Shown here piece by piece: positions 46,026 through 54,501 of a stretch of 64,000 nt of DNA. A program made the position numbers and the translations under genes. Source of the stretch: Pseudomonas bubulae (GTDB lineage: Bacteria > Pseudomonadota > Gammaproteobacteria > Pseudomonadales > Pseudomonadaceae); the NCBI RefSeq assembly GCF_900618535.1, contig NZ_UYJA01000005.1, forward strand, positions 186,001 to 250,000, written 5' to 3'. The notes beneath the pieces were generated by a model. The model had not been told where the DNA came from. It did no database searches and saw nothing but the letters and a program-made list of their open reading frames with translations. Positions within the stretch are counted from its first letter, which is position 1, and each line of letters begins with the position of its first letter.

Positions 46026-46922
46026 TCAGACTTTGAACACGGGCACCGGGTTGCACCAACGCTCTTTGTATTCACGGTCGGCGCGGCCGAACGAGAAGCG
46101 CAACGGCTTGTTGACATTGCGGGCCTGTTCCCAGGCAGATTGGGTATTGAGAAAACTCAACACGCTGCCAGGGCTGAATTCACGGGTCTGAGGGTCAACA
46201 CCGCCATTGACGTACTCGACACTGATCCACTCGGGCGATTCAGCGCGGTACACCAATTGAATCGCTATCGGCGCATCGTTGAGGAAAATCACCGAGCCGA
46301 TCAACAGCTCGCGCAACAGCTCGATGACCTCGGCCATCCGCTCGGCCCCTGTGGCAACAAAGCCCCAGCGGCGCAAAAACAGATCGCAGTATATGCTCGC
46401 CAATTCAGCACTGGAAAACTCCGATACCGGGCGCACTACGCCGCCCGCCTCTTCCAGCAGGCGCAGTTCGCGGCGCTGGTTGTAGCGGAATTTTTTCGAC
46501 AGTTCTTCCGGCGTGCGAGCCATCGCCAACTGCTCGGCTTGCGGCAGCAGATTGCTGAAACGGCCCTCATTGAGCTGCGACAGGTAGCGTGCTCGATGAC
46601 GCAAAGGCGCCGCTGCATCCGCAGCTGCGGGCAGGATCAGCTCGGCGTTACCCAGATCGAACAGGCCTTTTTTGCCATGACGCTTGAGCACATCCTTGGA
46701 CAAGGCCAGGTCGCGCCCCCAAGTAGGGATCGCCGCCTTCAGCTTGCCGTCCTGCTCCCAGGCAAGATAACGCACAGGAATACCGGCCAACTGCGCCAGA
46801 CGTTCAACGACCATCGGGTGGGTAGCGACGCTGCCGCCAAAACGCTGCCAGGCATCGGCATAAGTGCCGGAATCCACAACGCTCCAGCCGCGCTCACGCC
46901 AGCCTTGAAATCGATTGAGCAT
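46026..46922 (-). CDS. Mig-14 family protein
   Basis: 298-residue protein of the Mig-14 family, known from Salmonella and P. aeruginosa for resistance to antimicrobial peptides and found near LPS genes. A GNAT-like acyltransferase fold is likely: LFLRRWGFVATGAERMAEV, SVIFLNDAPIAIQLVYRAE and RFSFGRADREYKERW match the family pattern. There is no signal peptide. Its start overlaps the stop of the WapH-like gene by one base, in the same operon as the carbamoyltransferase. The biochemical activity is not established. Confidence 0.87.
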   Translation of the reverse strand: MLNRFQGWRERGWSVVDSGTYADAWQRFGGSVATHPMVVERLAQLAGIPVRYLAWEQDGKLKAAIPTWGRDLALSKDVLKRHGKKGLFDLGNAELILPAAADAAAPLRHRARYLSQLNEGRFSNLLPQAEQLAMARTPEELSKKFRYNQRRELRLLEEAGGVVRPVSEFSSAELASIYCDLFLRRWGFVATGAERMAEVIELLRELLIGSVIFLNDAPIAIQLVYRAESPEWISVEYVNGGVDPQTREFSPGSVLSFLNTQSAWEQARNVNKPLRFSFGRADREYKERWCNPVPVFKV

Positions 46923-48052
46923 CAGGACTCCGCAATCAGGTCGGTGACTTGCGCCAAGTGCCAGAAGGTATTGCGCACCGCCCGATCACTAAAGCGTTCA
47001 TGCAAACGCTCAAGCATCAGTTCGGCGCAGGCCATGCGCTGCTCATCATCGAGTTGAGCCAGGTGCTGCAGGCCCTGGGCCAGATGCTCGGCATCGCCCA
47101 GCGGGAACAAAATCCCCACGCCCTCGACCACTTCTTTGGCACCGCCACAGGCCGTTGCCAGCAACGGCACACCGGCAGCCATAGCCTCAAGCAGCACCAT
47201 GCCAAACGGTTCGTGATCAGAGCTCAACGCAAACACGTCAAAGGCCCTGAAATAGCGGCGTGCATCAGGCACCTGGCCCAAAAACAGCACCTGATCGCCG
47301 ATCCCCAGCTCATTGCTCAGCTCTTTGAGATCCTCCTCCAGACGCCCCTTGCCCATAATGACCAGTTGGCTGTCAGTTGGCAGATTGGGCAACGCCAGGG
47401 CAAAACCGCGAATCAGCGTGGCCTGGTCCTTGTCCGGATGCAGGCGACCGACGTTGCCGACAATAAAGCCATCGACCGACAGCCCCAACGCTTCGCGCGC
47501 CGGGGTGCCAGACAATTGCCCGGCCTGGACCGCATCGATGTCGATACGGTTATAGAGCGTGTTGATACGCCCTGCTGGCCACTTGGGCAGGCACTTGCGC
47601 ATGTCGTCACGCACCGCGTCGGAAACACCGAGCAGGCTCAGGCGCTTGCGAAACAGGTGGGCAAACAGTTTGCGGCTGCGACGCTGATAATCGCCAAACG
47701 CATGATGCACGCCGATCACCGGCAAACCGGTGGCCAACAAGGCGATATAAATCGGCTTGAAGCGGTGGGCGATGCAAAAACTGAAATTGCGCGAGGCTGC
47801 GATCTTGCGCAGCCTGGCGATGGCACCCAGCTTCAGGCCACGAATGGCCCTGGAGCTGAATTCCATAAAGATCACTTCATCAGACGCACAGCCTGCTGCC
47901 ACTTCAGGGTCGGTTGCTCCGGTCAGGAAGACCGTGGTGACCTTGTACCCGGTACCGGCAAACAGGCTCGCGTACTGGCGCGCACAGTCCAGGAACGGCC
48001 CGTCATAGCCGTGGCAGAACTGCAGCACATGACGCTCAGTCGAGCGATTCAT
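46922..48052 (-). CDS. Family 4 glycosyltransferase (WapH-like)
   Basis: 376-residue GT-B transferase, paralogous to the Ssg-like gene (VLQFCHGYDGPFLDCARQYASLF at the start; FKPIYIALLATGLPVIGVHHAFGDYQ mirrors FKPVNMMLQLNRWLKIPLC). The donor-site pattern is GNVGRLHPDKDQATLIRGF, IMGKGRLEEDL and SSDHEPFGMVLLEAMA. In P. aeruginosa WapH sits at this place in the outer-core pathway; the sugar it adds cannot be read from sequence. It overlaps the carbamoyltransferase gene by 17 bp. Confidence 0.85.
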   Translation of the reverse strand: MNRSTERHVLQFCHGYDGPFLDCARQYASLFAGTGYKVTTVFLTGATDPEVAAGCASDEVIFMEFSSRAIRGLKLGAIARLRKIAASRNFSFCIAHRFKPIYIALLATGLPVIGVHHAFGDYQRRSRKLFAHLFRKRLSLLGVSDAVRDDMRKCLPKWPAGRINTLYNRIDIDAVQAGQLSGTPAREALGLSVDGFIVGNVGRLHPDKDQATLIRGFALALPNLPTDSQLVIMGKGRLEEDLKELSNELGIGDQVLFLGQVPDARRYFRAFDVFALSSDHEPFGMVLLEAMAAGVPLLATACGGAKEVVEGVGILFPLGDAEHLAQGLQHLAQLDDEQRMACAELMLERLHERFSDRAVRNTFWHLAQVTDLIAES

Positions 48053-49793
48053 AAGTCTCAGCGCCGTCTTTAACCACCAGGATGTCTTCCATGATCAGGT
48101 ACTGCAGATCGGAACCGAAGAACATGTTCAGCGCGTCAGTCGGCGAGCAAACCATAGGCTCGCCACGACGGTTAAGCGAAGTGTTCAGCGAAACGCCGTT
48201 ACCGGTCAGCACTTCCAGCGCCTTCATCATGTCGTAATAACGCGGGTTGTATTCGCGCTTGAGCACCTGGGCGCGGGAAGTGCCATCTTCATGGACAACC
48301 TCCGGCACGCGGGTTTTCCACTCTTCAGCCACTTCGAAAGTGAAGGTCATGAAGGGTGCCGGGTGATCGACCTTGATCATCTGCGGGCCTACGGTGTCGA
48401 GCATCGACGGGCAGAAAGGCCTCCAGCGCTCGCGGAACTTGATCTGTTCGTTGATGCGGTCTGCCACGCCTTCGCTGCTCGGGCAACCGATGATCGAGCG
48501 ACCGCCCAATGCACGCGGACCGAACTCCATGCGCCCCTGGAACCACGCTACCGGGTTGCCATCGACCATGATCTTGGCGATGCGCTCCGGGGTGTTTTCG
48601 ATGCGGCGGTAGGCAGGTTTGCCAGGGTGACGGGCACAGGCCGCGATCACGTCTTCGTTGCTGTACGCAGGGCCGAGGTAGACGTGTTCCATCTTCTCGA
48701 CCGGCACGCCGCGAGCGTGGGATACATACGCCGCTGCACCGACTGCGGTACCGGCATCACCGGACGCAGGCTGTACGAACAGTTCTTTGACTTCCGGGCG
48801 AGCAATGATTTTCTGGTTCAGCTTCACGTTCAACGCGCAGCCGCCCGCAAAGGCAATCTTGCCGGTTTCCTTGAGGATGTCGCCCAGGTAGTAGTCGATC
48901 ATCTGCAGCGACAGTTTTTCAAACAGCGCCTGCATGCTGGCCGCGTAGTGGATGTACGGCTCGTCGGCGATATCGCCTTCGCGCTTGGGCCCCAGCCACT
49001 CGATCAGTTTTGGCGAGAAGTAGAAGCCCTTTCCGTTCTCTTTGTAGCGACGCAGACCGATCACGTTGGCGTATTCGGTGTTGATCACCAGTTCGCCGTT
49101 TTCGAACGAGGCCAGACGCGAGAAGTCGTACTTGCTGGCGTCGCCGTACGGCGCCATGCCCATGACCTTGAATTCGCCATCGAGCATCTCGAAACCGAGG
49201 AACTCGGTGATTGCACCGTACAGGCCACCCAGGGAGTCCGGGTCGAAGAACTCCTTGATCTTGGTGATCTTGCCGTTTTCGCCGTAGCCGAAGAAGGTCG
49301 TGGCGTACTCGCCCTTGCCATCGATGCCCAGGATCGCGGTTTTCTCTTTGAAACCCGAGCAGTGGTAGGCGCTGGATGCGTGAGCCAGGTGGTGCTCGAC
49401 CGGTTCGATCTTGATTTTCTTCGGGTCGAAGCCCAGTTGCTCAAGACAGAACACGATCTTGTTGCGGTAGCGCTTGTAGCGCCGGTTGCCCATCAGGATC
49501 GCGTCAAGGGCGCGGTCCGGGGCGTACCAGTAGCGCTTGGCGTAGTGCCAGCGAGCCTTGCCGAACAAGCTGATCGGAGCGAACGGGATCGCCACCACGT
49601 CAACGTCGGAAGGTTTGATACCCGCTTGTTCAAGACAGAATTTTGCGGACTCGTAGGGCATGCGGTTCTTTGCATGCTTATCGCGTACGAAGCGCTCTTC
49701 TTCAGCCGCCGCTACCAGCTTGCCGTCGATATAGAGGGCTGCGGAGGGATCATGGCTAAGGGCGCCGGACAGGCCAAGAATCGTCAATGCCAC
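48036..49793 (-). CDS. Carbamoyltransferase (WapO-like, LPS core heptose)
   Basis: 585-residue enzyme of the NodU/CmcH carbamoyltransferase family. N-terminal Kae1-like domain: ILGLSGALSHDPSAALYIDGK and HHLAHASSAYHCSGF, the metal/ATP histidines. C-terminal part: GRMEFGPRALGGRSIIGCP and TSLNRRGEPMVCSPTDALN. In P. aeruginosa the enzyme at this locus carbamoylates a core heptose. It is the first gene of the run ending at dnpA and is divergent from the second toxin-like gene, 259 bp away. Confidence 0.93.
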   Translation of the reverse strand: MALTILGLSGALSHDPSAALYIDGKLVAAAEEERFVRDKHAKNRMPYESAKFCLEQAGIKPSDVDVVAIPFAPISLFGKARWHYAKRYWYAPDRALDAILMGNRRYKRYRNKIVFCLEQLGFDPKKIKIEPVEHHLAHASSAYHCSGFKEKTAILGIDGKGEYATTFFGYGENGKITKIKEFFDPDSLGGLYGAITEFLGFEMLDGEFKVMGMAPYGDASKYDFSRLASFENGELVINTEYANVIGLRRYKENGKGFYFSPKLIEWLGPKREGDIADEPYIHYAASMQALFEKLSLQMIDYYLGDILKETGKIAFAGGCALNVKLNQKIIARPEVKELFVQPASGDAGTAVGAAAYVSHARGVPVEKMEHVYLGPAYSNEDVIAACARHPGKPAYRRIENTPERIAKIMVDGNPVAWFQGRMEFGPRALGGRSIIGCPSSEGVADRINEQIKFRERWRPFCPSMLDTVGPQMIKVDHPAPFMTFTFEVAEEWKTRVPEVVHEDGTSRAQVLKREYNPRYYDMMKALEVLTGNGVSLNTSLNRRGEPMVCSPTDALNMFFGSDLQYLIMEDILVVKDGAETYESLD

Positions 49794-49963
49794 TGGATTA
49801 GCCTCTTTTGAATGCAGGCAGGCGGCGGGCGCCTGAAAAAATGATGCGTTCCTCGCAGTTCGAGAAACAGCTAAAGAGCGGGATTATAGCGTAAAGACGC
49901 CCGCAGTGACCCTGCACGATTTGCCACGCCCTATTGCGCGCCCTCATCTGCAAAAAAATCGCC

Positions 49964-49983
49964 GGGCCACATATATGTAGCCC
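49964..49983. promoter_or_regulatory. Inverted repeat upstream of the second toxin-like gene
   Basis: GGGC-c-ACATATATGT-a-GCCC is a 20-bp inverted repeat with one mismatched pair, in the gap between the divergent carbamoyltransferase and toxin-like genes. It lies 70 bp before the ATG at 50053 and could be an operator for a dimeric regulator. No other clear structure was seen in this gap. Confidence 0.45.
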
Positions 49984-50052
49984 TAACACCCGAACGTTTT
50001 GGGATTTCCTGTGGATACACCGACGTACGCGTCAATAGACAGGAACGACCCC

Positions 50053-53000
50053 ATGCCCAGTGCACTCGCTAACCTCAAAGACGCAGAGCGCGAACTGCTC
50101 GTGCTGCGCAATGCCTTGCCCAACCTTGATCTGTCGCTGGATCACTGCCTGCGGGTATTTTTTCCGCGGTTGCCCGCTGACACCTGCACCGACTTTCTTT
50201 TCATCAATGAAGAGATCGCAGCCCAGCCTGGCCAAAACCCCACTATCACCAGCCAGTCGGTGACTGCCCTGATAGACCAGTGCTACCTGACCGGCCAGAT
50301 CCCGACCTTCGTACAGGGTGCCACCCGCGTCTACAACTACGCCTATAGCCTTGACGAGGAGGATCGAACGGCCGGGGTATCCGCCCCTGAACTCGAAAAA
50401 TACCTTGAGTTTGTCGTCCGCTCCCCGCAGTTGTGTGTGAGGGATGCCCTTAACGACTTCTGGCGCACACCCCACAAGGACCTCAATGGGCAAGCGCCCA
50501 AAGACTGGCTGTCGCAATTTGCCCACAGGCTGATCCGCGCAGAAGCCTCCGTGCGCCACGAGGACAGCACCTTCAGCCCCACCGCCCTGGACATGATCAA
50601 TCAGGTACTCCCTGATGCCAGCCCATCTCCCGCGCCAAAAACGCCCGGCCCCTACGGCTTTTACACGCTGGCACTCAGCAGTCGTCTCATGCAAAGGACT
50701 GCAGTGCTGCACGGCGCCTTCGTGATTACCACGAAACACCTGCCCCTGATCTCAGCCAGCGTGCAGGACAAGCGCACTGCCCTGGATCCCACCCCGCGGC
50801 CTTCAGTGCTTTACCTGCCGAACACTGGCCTGGAAGTGTTCGATTCACTCGCCGCCCTCAGCCAGGAACTGTCGACCCGGCTCAACGATCCTTACCAGCG
50901 TGAAACACTGCTCACGTGCGTACTCACCGAAGATCGGGAGCGCGCCCTGGCCCATGAGCAAGTCGACTACAGCCCGGTTGCAGACAGCGCCATAGCTACC
51001 GTCTTCAGCGATCAATTGATCAACAAACAAAAAAGCGACATGCACCATGCCTGGTCGGTGGCACGCAATCTCAAGCAAGACACATCCCTCGATCAGCTAT
51101 CCGACTGCGTCGACCAATCCCTGGCTGCAAGCCTGCCCCTCAATCCCGCCAACATACTGCGCGGGCGCTATACCCGATTGCTGGAAAGCCAATTGCCCGA
51201 CTGGTTGAAGACTGCTTCAGACAGCCAAAAAACCCAGTGGCGGCTGGCCGTTGAGCGCCTTAATCACGAGCGCCTGGCGGCAGAATCCGACGACGCCCAA
51301 CCCCTCAGCGAAATCGGCCGCAAACATACACTGCTGGGTTATGCCCGCCTTCAGTTACAGCAACAGATCAAAAAAGACCACGGCATAGACGTCGACCCGG
51401 ACGAGATCTTCATCTCGACCACTGAAGCCCTGCGCACCGGCCCCTTGATCAACCCTGTCAGTGGTTCCGGGTTTCCTGCAGGCATGAGCCTGGGCAGAAC
51501 CGGGCCGATCATCAGTTACCACACCACACGCCGTAGCCTGAGTGAGATGGCGCTGTCCAATGTCGGTATCTGGGACGTCACTTTCGCCCTCACTGCACAA
51601 GTCAAGGATGGAGCGGGCCAGAAACATGCCGTGCTGACCAGCAGCTATCTGAAAACGCTGGTGCGCCAGCTGGATATTGGCGAGCGCTACAAAAAAAATC
51701 TCAAGGAGCTACTGGTCAACTCCAGCCAGGCCCAATGGCGCAAGGAGCGCTATGTCGCTTTTAAGCAGGCACAACTGAACCTGGACTTGCTTGAAGCCAC
51801 GCTGGCGGGTGCGCTGACCACCCAACAGGTGTCATGGGTCAGGGCTGCGCTTGAGCAGCCCGTAGAGAACAACCGTGCACAAATCAACGGTGAGCAGGTC
51901 AAAGTCCATCTGCTGATGTTGCGCTATAAACCACTACCGGGTTTGCTGGTGTTCAGCGCCACCGGCTCCGGGCAACTGCTGTGCTACACCCCCGGCGGGC
52001 CTGAGAGCCGCTGGTTCCTGGTTGCCAACTCACGCAACGAGCTGGGCCAGATCCTGTCACGGCCTATTTGGCGAGCCTATGTGATGCGCCACGTCACACC
52101 GGCGCAACAGCCGTATATCAAGCCGCTGCTGGAGCGGGGACTGAGCGAGGCCAATCTGCAACTGCAGGGCATCAGCCATGACCTGTTCGAAGCGTCCTAC
52201 GACACCGAGGCCTTGCACGCCATCCGCGATGCTGACGAGCAGTCGACTTCTACCTGGGAAAGCAACGTAAACACTGCCAAAGAGGCCGTACTGACGGCAA
52301 TCGACATCCTGTCTTTCGCATTGCCCACCCGAGTGCTGCTGCCCATCGTACTGGCGCGGTTTATCGCTCAGATCATCAGAGGCCTTGATGCCCTGCAGCG
52401 CGACGAAAAACACGAAGCTCTGCTGCACTTTATGGAGTCCATCACCTACCTGACTGACGGCGCCTCGGACTTTACCGGCTCAGCCGTATTCGGCAATTCG
52501 ATACGTCAACGCGCAAAACAGCCCGTACCCTCGTTGAGTCCCGCTGCTGCCAGCCATTATCCCGGTGCCAGGCTCAGGCTGCGCACGGGGGATGAATACG
52601 GTGCAGGTGTGTATGAAGCGCCCACTGCCAATGGTCAGACCGCCCGCTACACCAAAAACACAAACGGCAGGTTCTATCGCAGCCAGTACGACAACCTGGA
52701 CAACACCTGGCGCGCACTGGATGAGCGCAAACCCAACGCACCGTACAGCATCCCCTTGCGCGAACTCTCGGCCGGGCAATGGGATGTCGATCCAACAACC
52801 CCTTTGCTCAAACAAAAGCCCGGCATTGAAAGGGTAATCGACAACGCGCGCGTCAGAGGCGTCGATCTCAGCCGCTACACCCCTGACGAGCAGGGCATCT
52901 ATCGCATAGACAACATGCGATATATCAAGCAGGACAGCGACGTGTTCGAAGTCTACAGCGGCTGGCTGGGCCGCAACTGGTACTTGCAACCGCAATCGAG

Positions 53001-54339
53001 TTCAAGCGCTGGCGCAAGCGCCAGCTTCAAGGTCCGGCGCACCGCAGGCCGCTGGCAAATCAAGCACAGGCTGGCGGACAACAGCAAACGCTGGGTGCCT
53101 CTGACGGGGCATCTCACCGAGTTGACTGGCGATGTACCCCACCTCAAATACAGTGACTACGACATGCCCGCCGAGTACCAGGAAGCACTTCGGGACATCA
53201 CCGAGAACCATCGTTCAGTACTCGATGGCATCACTGATTTTATGGATTTTGCGTCCGAGCGCAGCCTTGCCCACCGGGCATTCAAGGAGCTGCGGATCAA
53301 GCTGCTCGCGGATGCCAAGGCCTACTTCCTGACAAAACCTGCAAAACCCCGGGCCACCCGCCCGCAATTACCTGGCAACGTGCAGGAACAAGCGTTGATC
53401 AACCACCTGTTCGAGCAGTCAGATGGCATCGTGTGGGGTGAAACCCACTCTCACCAATCGAGTAAAAAGATCCTGATCGACAACATGGCCGAGTTTGCCA
53501 GACACGACGTAAAGGTCCTCTACATGGAGCACCTGCAAAGCGACCTGCACCAAAGCCTTCTGGATGACTACTTCCAAAGCGGAAAAATGCCCCTCAGGTT
53601 GAACAAATACCTTGAGGATCAGGATTTTGGTCATCAGATCAACCCCTCCAGCCGCCATACCTTCAGCCAACTGGTGCGCGAGGCCAGACGGCATGGCATC
53701 AGGGTTATCGCGGTTGACTGCTCGGCCAGTTACTACCCGAAAAGCACACCGAGCGAAACGCCCTGGCTAAACCGTTATGAAATGTTCAGCTACTTTGCCT
53801 CCCGTACGATTCGCGCTCATCAGGCCCAAAACCCAGGAGGCAAATGGATAGCCCTGACGGGCAACTCACATGCCAACACCTTTGAGGGCATACCGGGGCT
53901 GGCCGAACTTGAAGGGGCGATATCCGTGCGGGTATCGGATTCAGCCCCGGGCACCAGCCGCGGCTTGCGTCAGGACATCGGTGAAATCATCCCCGCGGAT
54001 AACAAACATGCTAACTACCGCTTTTTGAAAAACGATTACTGGCTGCAAATCGACATTCCAGGCACAAAGCCCCATTTACCAGCCCTCTCCCCATCGCAAA
54101 CCAATAACAGGCTACCGGCTCCGGGGTTCTTCCGCCTGGACAGCGCATCCCCTCAAGGCGCCCAGTTGATACATCGCTCAAATAACCACGAAATTGTGCA
54201 TACCCCTTTGAGAACCGACGCCAATGGTCAGATTTTTATCGAACGTGAAAGCTGGCCAACCATCCACCAAAAACGCTACGACACCCTCAAAGACCTGATC
54301 CATGGCTTACAAGACATCAACATGACCCAAGTGCAATAA
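50053..54339 (+). CDS. Giant toxin-like protein with PMT C2 / EreA-ChaN-like C-terminal domain
   Basis: 1428-residue protein of the dermonecrotic-toxin (DUF6543) type. The N-terminal two thirds match the architecture of the gene at 25211. A hydrophobic region lies at about 741-812 (IDILSFALPTRVLLPIVLARF). A short helical segment at about 1040-1105 could be a membrane-localisation bundle. Residues about 1115-1295 show the pattern of the PMT C2 / EreA / ChaN / TIKI fold: WGETH (Glu1130, His1132), YMEHL (Glu1159, His1160), IAVDCS (Asp1222) and LTGNSH (His1273), ready to bind metal. Such proteins are named membrane-targeted effector domain toxins. I choose the ATG after ACAGGAACG; GTG and TTG in frame lie 42 and 54 bp earlier. 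There is no Sec signal and no adjacent immunity gene. Confidence 0.75.
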   Translation: MPSALANLKDAERELLVLRNALPNLDLSLDHCLRVFFPRLPADTCTDFLFINEEIAAQPGQNPTITSQSVTALIDQCYLTGQIPTFVQGATRVYNYAYSLDEEDRTAGVSAPELEKYLEFVVRSPQLCVRDALNDFWRTPHKDLNGQAPKDWLSQFAHRLIRAEASVRHEDSTFSPTALDMINQVLPDASPSPAPKTPGPYGFYTLALSSRLMQRTAVLHGAFVITTKHLPLISASVQDKRTALDPTPRPSVLYLPNTGLEVFDSLAALSQELSTRLNDPYQRETLLTCVLTEDRERALAHEQVDYSPVADSAIATVFSDQLINKQKSDMHHAWSVARNLKQDTSLDQLSDCVDQSLAASLPLNPANILRGRYTRLLESQLPDWLKTASDSQKTQWRLAVERLNHERLAAESDDAQPLSEIGRKHTLLGYARLQLQQQIKKDHGIDVDPDEIFISTTEALRTGPLINPVSGSGFPAGMSLGRTGPIISYHTTRRSLSEMALSNVGIWDVTFALTAQVKDGAGQKHAVLTSSYLKTLVRQLDIGERYKKNLKELLVNSSQAQWRKERYVAFKQAQLNLDLLEATLAGALTTQQVSWVRAALEQPVENNRAQINGEQVKVHLLMLRYKPLPGLLVFSATGSGQLLCYTPGGPESRWFLVANSRNELGQILSRPIWRAYVMRHVTPAQQPYIKPLLERGLSEANLQLQGISHDLFEASYDTEALHAIRDADEQSTSTWESNVNTAKEAVLTAIDILSFALPTRVLLPIVLARFIAQIIRGLDALQRDEKHEALLHFMESITYLTDGASDFTGSAVFGNSIRQRAKQPVPSLSPAAASHYPGARLRLRTGDEYGAGVYEAPTANGQTARYTKNTNGRFYRSQYDNLDNTWRALDERKPNAPYSIPLRELSAGQWDVDPTTPLLKQKPGIERVIDNARVRGVDLSRYTPDEQGIYRIDNMRYIKQDSDVFEVYSGWLGRNWYLQPQSSSSAGASASFKVRRTAGRWQIKHRLADNSKRWVPLTGHLTELTGDVPHLKYSDYDMPAEYQEALRDITENHRSVLDGITDFMDFASERSLAHRAFKELRIKLLADAKAYFLTKPAKPRATRPQLPGNVQEQALINHLFEQSDGIVWGETHSHQSSKKILIDNMAEFARHDVKVLYMEHLQSDLHQSLLDDYFQSGKMPLRLNKYLEDQDFGHQINPSSRHTFSQLVREARRHGIRVIAVDCSASYYPKSTPSETPWLNRYEMFSYFASRTIRAHQAQNPGGKWIALTGNSHANTFEGIPGLAELEGAISVRVSDSAPGTSRGLRQDIGEIIPADNKHANYRFLKNDYWLQIDIPGTKPHLPALSPSQTNNRLPAPGFFRLDSASPQGAQLIHRSNNHEIVHTPLRTDANGQIFIERESWPTIHQKRYDTLKDLIHGLQDINMTQVQ

Positions 54340-54367
54340 CCCCGCGCCCGACGCTCATCACGTTCAA

Positions 54368-54404
54368 GACAGGGACGGCTCAGCGCGTCCTTGTCACTTG
54401 TTTT
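54368..54404 (+). terminator. Probable terminator of the second toxin-like gene
   Basis: GACAGGGAC pairs with GTCCTTGTC (one G-T pair) around a 10-base loop and is followed by a short T-run (TTGTTTT). It is 28 bp after the stop codon. Confidence 0.6.
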
Positions 54405-54501
54405 GCTGGATATCCGCACCTCAGCCGCTAAACTGCGCGCCCTCTGCTAGCCTCCCCCCGTCGCCCTGGACGGGTCGCGTCACACGGAACCCGATTTGCC
54501 C

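Noticed and set aside
48291..49811. 506-codon open frame antisense to the carbamoyltransferase gene
   Set aside because: Composition-driven shadow. The minus-strand gene has clear carbamoyltransferase motifs across its whole length.
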